Source: Bacteroidia bacterium
Lineage (GTDB): Bacteria; Bacteroidota; Bacteroidia; J057
Length of the DNA: 64,000 nucleotides
Assembly: GCA_022760475.1 (NCBI GenBank)
Contig: JALEFZ010000045.1
Span: 1-64,000 of the forward strand
Direction: 5' to 3'
Notes under the pieces: model-generated
What the model was told of the DNA's origin: nothing
What the model saw: the letters and a program-made list of their open reading frames with translations, nothing else
Database searches by the model: none
Part shown: piece by piece, positions 26,067 through 33,563 of the stretch
Layout of the letters: every line of letters starts with the position of its first letter
Numbering within the stretch: the stretch's first letter is position 1
Program-made: the position numbers and the translations under genes

Positions 26067-26865
26067 CTATTTAACTAAAAATATGTACAGACTAACAGTA
26101 TGGAATAGAGATAGTTTTAAAAAACGGGTTTAACCGCTGTAGGGGATGTCCGGAAGATTAGTGAAAATGAAATCAGTCCTTGGCAAACCCATCTTTGTCT
26201 ACTGCTCCATTGTTGCCCGGTAGATTTATCGATCAGATTAGAAAATAATTGAAACGCATCAAAGGTAAGGAAAAATTTCATCCGAGCTTTAAGTGTGGAT
26301 ATGTCCTTTGTCTGATATGATGTGCCTTACATAATAGGACAGTTTGTCTAATTTTAGGTACAAGTGTCTGGAAATTCAAAAAAACAGCTCCCCTTTAATT
26401 CTGCAAGGCAATCAGGTCTTTGAATCTTTGCTTTGTCATTTTTATGATAAATGAAGAAATATATTTATTTCGTTGAAAATCAATTATTTAGTTCGGTGTT
26501 GATTCCTTCTTACCTTACACAATAACAAAATTTATTTTTCGTTTTCACGAACTTTTTAGGAATATGTTGTATAACTGCTCAATTTAATTCGACCATTTAA
26601 TCCTACCCATTAACGGTTAAAACATAAATAATTACGATTCGAGCAGGTAAAATCATGACTTTGGCACTTTTTATGCTTCCTATAAGGGCAGATGGCCTTT
26701 GTGTAAGTTATTTGTAATTAAACATGCAATAATTTAACTTAGGTCCACACTGAGGTCTATACAGATACGATACGATTACTTGTAGCTTTTTGGTACCATT
26801 TCCTTAAGCCACTCACTCACTCATTTATTTCTCGCTGGGTTTGGTACACCCTCAAAAAAATTTGT
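26067..26865. other. Long intergenic leader between uvrA and the ECF sigma gene
   Basis: About 800 AT-rich bases with no frame above 60 codons and no tRNA- or riboswitch-like fold that I could see. It must carry the divergent promoters of uvrA and the sigma factor. One specific element stands out: a sigma-54-like site at 26662-26676. A short CACT repeat lies near 26811. No perfect TAnnTTTG element was found on the plus strand. Confidence 0.6.
26662..26676 (+). promoter_or_regulatory. Sigma-54-type promoter candidate before the ECF sigma gene
   Basis: TGGCAC-TTTTT-ATGC. The consensus is TGGCAC-N5-TTGC; the -24 box is perfect, the -12 box has one mismatch, and the invariant GG and GC are 10 bases apart as required. 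The predicted leader is about 180 bases. Confidence 0.45.
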
Positions 26866-27471
26866 ATGGATAATTCGCTCATGAAAAAAGCGCAAGACAG
26901 GGACCTCATCAAAGCTTTTATGTCAGGTAATGACTGTTGTTTTAATGAATTGCTGACTCGCTACAAATCAAAGGTTTTCACCACCATTTATTTGATTGTC
27001 AAAGACAGAGAGATCGCTGAAGACCTCTTCCAGGAGGTAATGATCAAGGTCGTTCGTATGATACGCTCAGGAAAATACAATGAAGAAGGTAAATTCCTGC
27101 CCTGGGTAGTCAGAATCGCTCGAAATCTTGCAATTGACCACTTCAGAAAAGTTCAACGTAACCCTATCCAAAACGAATCTGCAGACTACGACATTTTCAA
27201 CTCCATTCAGAGAGCTGAGCCAAGTTCGGAAGAGCAGATAATAAAAGAGGAAAATGCTCGTTATATTCGTAGCTTAATTCAGGAGCTCCCCGACAAGCAA
27301 CGAGAGGTTCTCGTTATGCGTACATATGGGGAACTTAGCTTTAAGGAAATAGCGGATATCACTGATGTGAGCATTAATACAGCGCTGGGTAGGATGCGTT
27401 ATGCCTTACTCAACCTAAAAAAGCTCGCTCAGGAGTCTGGAAAGTCCCGGGCATATGAGGAAACCAAATAA
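26866..27471 (+). CDS. ECF-type RNA polymerase sigma factor
   Basis: 201 residues. Region 2 spans about 25-95 (FNELLTRYKSKVFTTIYLIVKDREIAEDLFQEVMIKV and FLPWVVRIARNLAIDHFRK); region 4 spans about 138-188 (LPDKQREVLVMRTYGELSFKEIADITDVSINTALGRMRYAL) with its helix-turn-helix. There is no region 1 or 3, so it is an extracytoplasmic-function sigma factor. It directs RNA polymerase to a special promoter set. The next gene overlaps it by 17 bases and encodes a membrane protein that probably holds it inactive. The signal is unknown. Confidence 0.94.
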   Translation: MDNSLMKKAQDRDLIKAFMSGNDCCFNELLTRYKSKVFTTIYLIVKDREIAEDLFQEVMIKVVRMIRSGKYNEEGKFLPWVVRIARNLAIDHFRKVQRNPIQNESADYDIFNSIQRAEPSSEEQIIKEENARYIRSLIQELPDKQREVLVMRTYGELSFKEIADITDVSINTALGRMRYALLNLKKLAQESGKSRAYEETK

Positions 27472-27979
27472 GGAAAAAAATATCTTACGCTTTGTTTTCG
27501 ATGAAATGCAAGAAATCGAAGCAAGCAACTTTTTATCTGAGCTCTGTTCTGATGACGAATTATGGGATAAGTACGAGGAATGGGAAGGAGCCATTGATGA
27601 GATGAAAGAAGCAGAAGCTGGCCCTTCTGAAGCTTCGCTCAACAAAATCATGGCTTTCGTAGAAGAGACGAATCCTAATAAACAAGCATCAAAGCAACAA
27701 GACAAACACAAAGGATGGCTGAGCAGTCTTTTTTCAGGAGCCAATTTGCATGGCATGCTTGCAGCAGCTATGCTGGTTTTTGTCCTGGCAGGTGTGGCAG
27801 GTTCAGTTTATAAGGTTAAGCGTTCGCAAAACCTTAGCCCTGACAGGAATAATGTTAGCCAGAAAATCACTCCGGCAGTACAGGATCCTTCTTTACAATG
27901 GGAGCCTGTAAAGATAAACGAAGGATTGGAAGACGTCAGGACTGGAATTGAAAATCTGATGAAAAAAGATCAGCTTTGA
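27455..27979 (+). CDS. Probable membrane anti-sigma factor
   Basis: 174 residues. The N-terminal 95 residues are acidic, helical and presumably cytoplasmic (FDEMQEIEASNFLSELCSDDELWDKYEEW), then one membrane helix at about 99-118 (HGMLAAAMLVFVLAGVAGSVY), then about 55 periplasmic residues. This layout and the 17-base overlap with the sigma gene are the usual signs of an anti-sigma factor; no zinc HxxxCxxC motif of the ZAS class is present. The start overlaps the sigma gene end, so coupled translation is likely. Confidence 0.75.
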   Translation: MRKPNKEKNILRFVFDEMQEIEASNFLSELCSDDELWDKYEEWEGAIDEMKEAEAGPSEASLNKIMAFVEETNPNKQASKQQDKHKGWLSSLFSGANLHGMLAAAMLVFVLAGVAGSVYKVKRSQNLSPDRNNVSQKITPAVQDPSLQWEPVKINEGLEDVRTGIENLMKKDQL

Positions 27980-28010
27980 TTTTAAAGAAATTTAATAGCC
28001 CCTCAAAATG

Positions 28011-28040
28011 AGGCCTGCCAACTTTGGTAGGCCTTTTTTT
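28011..28040 (+). terminator. Terminator after the sigma/anti-sigma pair
   Basis: AGGCCTGCC (28011-28019) pairs with GGTAGGCCT (28026-28034), with one G-U pair, followed by a T-run. It touches the end of the convergent oxidoreductase gene. Confidence 0.9.
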
Positions 28041-29025
28041 ATGTATGTGTAGGTTTTGTGGTACTTATCTCTTCCACAATCAGATGCGCCACCTCCAATG
28101 CCCTGTAGGCATCCTTAATGCCCACACGTATAGGGCCTCCATAAAGAACCGAAGCTGCGAATTCTTTTAGTTCCAGTTCGATAGAGTTAACGGGGCTTAC
28201 TACTGGATGTGCAATGTTGACATACCTTGTTCCCTGGCCATTTGCAATGGGAATGGAGGGAAATGGCAATCCTTCTTGAGCTTCGGTAGAAATTTCATAT
28301 GCCTCGACCCTCTTTTCCAGGAAGTCGACCGAGAGATAGGCATCTTTCTGGAACATCCTGAGTTTTCGCATGTTTTTCATAGAAACTCGGCTTGCCGTAA
28401 GGTTGGCAACTGCATTGTTTTCAAACTCTATTCTGGCATTGGTAATGTCAGGGCTATCACTCACGACAGCTACTCCTGAAGCAGATATTCTTTTTACAGG
28501 AGAAGAAATCAAACTCAAAACGATATCAAGGTCATGAATCATCAAATCGAGCACTACGGATACATCGGTTCCACGGGGATTATACACCGCAAGTCGATGT
28601 CCCTCTATGAACATGGGGGAAAGTTTCCTCTCGGATATAGCTAAAAAAGCAGGATTAAAACGCTCAACATGGCCTACTTGAATGACTAAATGGGGGTGCT
28701 TTACTGCAAACCTGAGAAGCTCCAACCCTTCTTGAAGGTTTTCAGTTAAAGGTTTTTCTATGAAAATATGTTTTCCAGCTTTCAAAGCCTTGATAGCTGA
28801 AGCATAATGGTCTATGGTGGGAACCACGATATCCAATGCATCGACTTCTTCCAGGAGACTTTCCATAGAAGAAAAGGCCTTCAGCCCGAATTCATTGGAC
28901 ACTTTTGCAGAAGTTTCACGATTTACATCATAGAAACCAACCAAATTAAATGATGGTATCCCTTTCAGTAGTTTAATGTGTATTTTTCCCAGATGACCTG
29001 CTCCAAGAACCCCAATATTTACCAT
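28039..29025 (-). CDS. Gfo/Idh/MocA-family NAD(P)-dependent oxidoreductase
   Basis: 328 residues. The Rossmann loop GVLGAGHLGKIH (5-16) is followed by DALDIVVPTIDH, IFIEKPLT with the family Glu-Lys-Pro at 90-92, and the substrate-domain residues LDLMIHDLDIVLSL (His164, Asp165). These enzymes oxidise or reduce sugars or sugar nucleotides. The HRLAVYNPRGTDVSVVLDLMIHDLD block resembles GnnA-type UDP-GlcNAc 3-dehydrogenases that feed lipid A synthesis, but no GnnB aminotransferase or lpxA is close, so the substrate stays open. It is divergent from the DUF4349 lipoprotein. Confidence 0.88.
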   Translation of the reverse strand: MVNIGVLGAGHLGKIHIKLLKGIPSFNLVGFYDVNRETSAKVSNEFGLKAFSSMESLLEEVDALDIVVPTIDHYASAIKALKAGKHIFIEKPLTENLQEGLELLRFAVKHPHLVIQVGHVERFNPAFLAISERKLSPMFIEGHRLAVYNPRGTDVSVVLDLMIHDLDIVLSLISSPVKRISASGVAVVSDSPDITNARIEFENNAVANLTASRVSMKNMRKLRMFQKDAYLSVDFLEKRVEAYEISTEAQEGLPFPSIPIANGQGTRYVNIAHPVVSPVNSIELELKEFAASVLYGGPIRVGIKDAYRALEVAHLIVEEISTTKPTHT

Positions 29026-29129
29026 AGACAGCGCAAAGATTTTCAGGCGAAACTAATACAAGTTTGAAAGATTTTTTCATTGAATTCAAATATCCTTTGC
29101 TATAATTTCTTCCATTCAACAACAGCAAT

Positions 29130-29834
29130 ATGAAATTCAACATCAAACCAATCCTTCTGCTTTCAGTTTTCTTTTCCCTTTCTGCTTGTGGAACTTTCAA
29201 ATCATATGATGAGGCAGTTTCAAGCTCTACAATCAAAACCGAATTAGGCGTATCTGAAGCAGATGGATCTTTATATGGCCAAGGCCTACATGAGAAGTTA
29301 AATCCAAGGAAGATTGTTTATTCTGCTTTTCTAAGTATGGAAGTGAAGGAACCAGAAATGATTTCTGAGAAGCTAGGTGTAATTGCAAATTCTTATAAGG
29401 GCTATGTTGCCAGCACGGGTAATAGGCGAGTTGTCATTCGCATACCCTTCGAAAAATTTGAAAATGCCCTTGAAGAAGTTAATAAACTTGGAGAAATCGA
29501 AGACAAGGTAGTAAAAGGACAGGATGTTACGGAAGATTTTTTAGATCTTGAAATCCGTTTGGAAAATGCTCAGAAGGCTAGAAAGCGGTATTTGGAACTG
29601 CTCGACAAGGCTCAAAATGTGGAAGAGGCATTGAAGGTCGAGAAGGAACTGGAGCGTTTAAATAGAGAAATTGATCTGCTAAAAGGGAAAATCAACCGCC
29701 TTTCTAACCTAAGTAGTTTCGCCACCATTACAGTTAACTTCATTGACCTGGAGGAGCAACCCAAGCCTGGCCCATTGGGCTATATCTTTGTAGGTTTATA
29801 CAAAGGGGTAAAGTGGCTATTCATTAGAAATTAA
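29130..29834 (+). CDS. DUF4349 lipoprotein
   Basis: 234 residues. The signal ends in FFSLSAC with lipobox Cys20. The body follows the DUF4349 plan: an N-terminal beta-alpha part (KIVYSAFLSMEVKEPEMISEKL ... YVASTGNRRVVIRIPFEKFENAL), a long coiled coil (about 125-195: FLDLEIRLENAQKARKRYLELL ... VEKELERLNREIDLLKGKI), a strand SFATITVNFID, and a short hydrophobic C-terminal stretch (LGYIFVGLYKGVKWLFI) that could sit on a membrane. The family is common and of unknown function. A strong terminator follows. Confidence 0.88.
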   Translation: MKFNIKPILLLSVFFSLSACGTFKSYDEAVSSSTIKTELGVSEADGSLYGQGLHEKLNPRKIVYSAFLSMEVKEPEMISEKLGVIANSYKGYVASTGNRRVVIRIPFEKFENALEEVNKLGEIEDKVVKGQDVTEDFLDLEIRLENAQKARKRYLELLDKAQNVEEALKVEKELERLNREIDLLKGKINRLSNLSSFATITVNFIDLEEQPKPGPLGYIFVGLYKGVKWLFIRN

Positions 29835-29854
29835 CATTAGACTTATATCTGTTA

Positions 29855-29892
29855 AAGCCTTGCATCGGCTCTGCTGTGCAGGGCTTTTTTTA
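29855..29892 (+). terminator. Terminator after the DUF4349 gene
   Basis: AAGCCTTGCA (29855-29864) pairs with TGCAGGGCTT (29877-29886), one G-U pair, 12-base loop, then TTTTT. Confidence 0.88.
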
Positions 29893-29962
29893 TCTGTAAA
29901 TATACTGTAAATACTTATGTATATATAAATTCTATTATTCGAAATGTTTGTATGTTAGACAT

Positions 29963-29970
29963 TATCTTTG
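29963..29970 (+). promoter_or_regulatory. Possible -7 element for the hybrid kinase
   Basis: TATCTTTG fits TAnnTTTG, but no TTG lies at the right distance upstream. It would give a leader of about 155 bases in an otherwise featureless spacer. Confidence 0.35.
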
Positions 29971-30130
29971 TCTTTTTTTTTGAGTTGCATTAATCTATTT
30001 TTAATCTGGCAAGAATGTACATTTGGATGTTCCTTATGCTCAAAAAACTTAGGTATAGGTTTAAGCGTCCTTTTGTATCATTCCTACCCGAGCTGATCAA
30101 AAGAAAGCAGCTACAATAATTTTCAGCTAC

Positions 30131-33100
30131 ATGATAAATTCATTTTTTGATACCATTGGCTCTTTTTCCAAGCCATTTGTCCTGATTGATTTAGAGGGGA
30201 ATCTACTTCGTCATAATAGGGGGTTTGAGGAAATATTCCACAAGGTAATTTCAGGAAATAATATACTCAACTGCCTTAAGCAGGTAATGTGCAATGAAGA
30301 TTTGACAGAGTTTGCCAGGTTCAAATCCAATTTAGATCAAAAGGAAAATTTTTATCAAAGAATAGCCTTGGGGGGGGAGTCAGATAAAAGGATTGTACAA
30401 ATTGAGGCAGCTTATCAAAATGAAAGGTATAAAGAAAAGGAAGTCTTCATCCTAAGTTTGGAAATAGTAAAAGAGTTAAATCCCGATCTGAAGCACCTCT
30501 CTGACTCCAATAAAGTGGTTGAGGTAAGCCAGGCAGAACTAAAAAGGAGAGAATTTTTACTGGAAGAAACCCAAAAGATTACAAAAGCTGGGGGGTGGGA
30601 GTTGGATGTAAATACTGGACATACCATCTGGACAGAAGAAGTGTACCACATCCATGAGGTTCCCTTGGATTTTGATCATAACAAAGAAAATGGCATTGAG
30701 TTTTATCATCATGAAGATAAACCCCTCTTGATCGCTGCCCTTGAGAATTCGATTGCCCAAAAGACCAGGTTTGATGTGGTTCTCAGATTTATCACAGCAA
30801 AAGGGAAACTGTTAAGGGTGAGGGTAACGGGACACCCCATTATGGAGGAAGGAAAGGTTAGCAAGCTAATTGGTATTTTCCAGGATGTTTCCAAGCAATA
30901 TAAGATAGAGGAAGAGCTGAAAAATATGACGGAACGCTTTCAGCTTGCAGCTAAGGCAGCGGATATGGGAGTTTGGGATTTCTATCCACAAAGAAATGAG
31001 TTGATATGGGATGAGACGATGTACGAACTCTACGAGGTTAAAAAGTCTGACTTTTCGGGCGCCTATGAAGCATGGGCGACAAGCTTGCATCCTGAATCTC
31101 TGACCAAAGCCCAGGAGGAGCTAGGATTGGCTTTAAGTGGGGTAAAAGACTTTAGTACTGAGTTTTCAATTATGCTGCCCAATGGAGGAACTAAAATAAT
31201 TGGTGCTGAGGCGGTCATCAAGCGCAATGAGAAAGGAGAGGCCATCAGGATGATTGGTGTCAATTATGATATTACTGAGAAGAAGAAGCAAATTGGCGAA
31301 TTGTCACTTCTACATTCTGTGGTGGAGTCTGCTGCAGATGCAATTCTAATTACCAGTCCCTCCTTAGAGGATCATAGAATTTTATATTCCAACCCAGCTC
31401 ATGAAAAGGTGACTGGATATAGTGCAGAGGAGATTTTTGGAAAAGATCCAAGAATGTTTTCAGGTCCATCGACCTCAAAAACTGAGTTGGACCGGATCGA
31501 GGAAGCCGTGAAGAAGAGAGAGATGATAGAGGTCGAGTTGCTTAACTATAGGAAATCCGGTGAACCATTCTGGATCAATATGATATTTACCTATGTTCGA
31601 AATGAACAAAATGAGGTTACTCACCTGGTTTCCATTCAAAGGGATGTTACAGACAAGAAGAATGCAGAGTTGGAATTGGTCAAAGCCAAGGAACTCGCTG
31701 AGGAGGCCTCCCGTGCCAAGTCTGAATTCCTTTCCGTAATGAGCCATGAGATCAGGACACCACTTAATGCAGTAATAGGTGTCTGTGGCTTACTGGATAC
31801 CACCACTAAACTTGATTTTGAGCAGAAAGATTTGGTGAAAACCATACGTCAAGGTGGGGAGACGCTTTTGTCGGTGATCAACGAAGTTCTTGATTTTTCA
31901 AAGATTGAAGCAGGTAAAATTGAACTGGAGGAGATCGAGTTTGACCTGGCATCGCCCGTAGAGGATGTGATGGATCTATTACGTAATCAGGCCTTTTCGA
32001 AAAGGCTTGAATTGTTGTATGAAATTGAGCCAGAATGCGAATATAAGGTAAGAGGGGATATAGGTCGTTTGAGACAGATATTGATGAATCTGGTTGGCAA
32101 TGCAATTAAATTTACCTCAGAGGGAGAGGTTATCATTTATACAAAATGCATAGAAGATGAGGCAGGTTTCTTACGTGCGGAGTTTGAAGTCAGGGATTCT
32201 GGAATAGGTATTCCTGAAAACAAATTGAATCGACTATTTCGTGCCTTTAGCCAGGTGGATGCATCGACTACCAGGGAATATGGTGGAACAGGGCTTGGGC
32301 TTGCCATAGTCAAGAAGTTAGTCAATCTCATGGGAGGTGATGTGCGTGTAGAAAGTGAGGTCGGAAAGGGGACTTCGTTTTTCTTTGATGTATTACTGGA
32401 GAAAGTGGGGAGTTCTGAGAGAAAACTTGCCATCCATGAGGCTTACAAGGGCAAAAAGTTGCTACTAGTTGATGACAATAAGACAAGTTTAGCCATCCTG
32501 AAATCAAAATTTGAAATGATGGGCTTTACAGTATCTGCCTTTCACAAGTCCTCGGAATTGTTGGAGAATCTACAAAAAGAAAAAACATTGGCCTGGGATT
32601 TGGCCATTATAGATTCCTGTATGCCCGAGATGAGTGGAGAAAAGCTCATCCAAAATTTACAGAAAAAAGAAGGTCTGGAAGCTCTTCCTTTTCTTTTGAT
32701 GACATCGGAAGAAAAACAACGAGGTAATGGTCAGTTGATGAAAGTAGGTGGAGTGCTGAGAAAGCCGGTTAAGCCGGAAGGCTTGAACCATCACCTTACA
32801 AGAATTCTTAAAACTGGCCTTGCCACAAGGTCAGAGCTCAAGTCTCCACATACTTCCAGTCAAATAGGAGATTTCTCTACCTTATCTGTTTTATTGGTGG
32901 AGGATAATCTGGTAAATCAAAAGGTTGCCAGAAAGATCCTGGAAAAATATAATGTACAGGTTGAGGTTGCAGGCAATGGAGTAGAGGGCTGTGAATCCGT
33001 GAACCGAAGGTATTTCGATCTTGTGTTTATGGACATGCAGATGCCTGTACTTGATGGAGTAGGTGCTACTAAAAAGATTCGTGCAAGAGGTGAAAATGTC

Positions 33101-33283
33101 CATCAGCCAACCATCATTGCCATGACTGCCAATACCTCTGTCCAGGACAAGGAAAAATGCCTCAATGCTGGTATGGATGACTTTTTAACCAAACCCATTT
33201 CACTAAATAGCGTAGGTAGAATACTGGAGAAATGGAGTGAAATTTTACTTAAGTCAGATGGTATGGTCATAGAAAAAAGATGA
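30131..33283 (+). CDS. Soluble hybrid histidine kinase with multiple PAS and two receiver domains
   Basis: About 1050 residues, no signal or membrane helix, so probably cytoplasmic. Domains in order: PAS-like units at about 1-115, 145-255, 270-383 and 392-508; HisKA with His539 (SHEIRTPLNAVIG); HATPase with N-box MNLVGNAIKF near 651-660, RDSGIGIP and GGTGLGLA; receiver 1 at about 774-885 with Asp827; receiver 2 at about 917-1030 with Asp967 (MDMQMP). The fourth PAS resembles LOV in layout, but the flavin cysteine motif is replaced by GKDPRMFSG, so it is not a blue-light sensor. No HPt or output regulator is adjacent, so it is an orphan whose phosphate target must be elsewhere. Confidence 0.95.
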   Translation: MINSFFDTIGSFSKPFVLIDLEGNLLRHNRGFEEIFHKVISGNNILNCLKQVMCNEDLTEFARFKSNLDQKENFYQRIALGGESDKRIVQIEAAYQNERYKEKEVFILSLEIVKELNPDLKHLSDSNKVVEVSQAELKRREFLLEETQKITKAGGWELDVNTGHTIWTEEVYHIHEVPLDFDHNKENGIEFYHHEDKPLLIAALENSIAQKTRFDVVLRFITAKGKLLRVRVTGHPIMEEGKVSKLIGIFQDVSKQYKIEEELKNMTERFQLAAKAADMGVWDFYPQRNELIWDETMYELYEVKKSDFSGAYEAWATSLHPESLTKAQEELGLALSGVKDFSTEFSIMLPNGGTKIIGAEAVIKRNEKGEAIRMIGVNYDITEKKKQIGELSLLHSVVESAADAILITSPSLEDHRILYSNPAHEKVTGYSAEEIFGKDPRMFSGPSTSKTELDRIEEAVKKREMIEVELLNYRKSGEPFWINMIFTYVRNEQNEVTHLVSIQRDVTDKKNAELELVKAKELAEEASRAKSEFLSVMSHEIRTPLNAVIGVCGLLDTTTKLDFEQKDLVKTIRQGGETLLSVINEVLDFSKIEAGKIELEEIEFDLASPVEDVMDLLRNQAFSKRLELLYEIEPECEYKVRGDIGRLRQILMNLVGNAIKFTSEGEVIIYTKCIEDEAGFLRAEFEVRDSGIGIPENKLNRLFRAFSQVDASTTREYGGTGLGLAIVKKLVNLMGGDVRVESEVGKGTSFFFDVLLEKVGSSERKLAIHEAYKGKKLLLVDDNKTSLAILKSKFEMMGFTVSAFHKSSELLENLQKEKTLAWDLAIIDSCMPEMSGEKLIQNLQKKEGLEALPFLLMTSEEKQRGNGQLMKVGGVLRKPVKPEGLNHHLTRILKTGLATRSELKSPHTSSQIGDFSTLSVLLVEDNLVNQKVARKILEKYNVQVEVAGNGVEGCESVNRRYFDLVFMDMQMPVLDGVGATKKIRARGENVHQPTIIAMTANTSVQDKEKCLNAGMDDFLTKPISLNSVGRILEKWSEILLKSDGMVIEKR

Positions 33284-33313
33284 TATTCCCATGAATACAA
33301 TAGATCTTGCTGG

Positions 33314-33341
33314 ATCAGTTTTGTGAAAGACTGATTTTGCC
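33314..33341 (+). terminator. Weak terminator after the hybrid kinase
   Basis: ATCAGT (33314-33319) pairs with ACTGAT (33330-33335), extendable by TTT/AAA with a bulge, followed by TTTTG. The T-run is short. Confidence 0.4.
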
Positions 33342-33563
33342 TCTGAATGATCAAAATAGTTAAAAAGATTTATTGCTGAAATACATCGAAAAATTAACGA
33401 TCCACCAGGATTAGGGTCATTTTATCCTCCATTTCTTCTTCAAAAAAGACCAATTCGCTTATCGAGCAGCAGGCGCAAGCTTCGTCTGCTATGAAATTTT
33501 CCCCTCAATTTTTTCTGTTCAAAACATGGTCTTATTTTTACCCAAAATGATTGATCCCAAAAC

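Noticed and set aside
26800-26830. Short CACT repeat before the ECF gene
   Set aside because: Only about three units; too short to be a functional repeat array.
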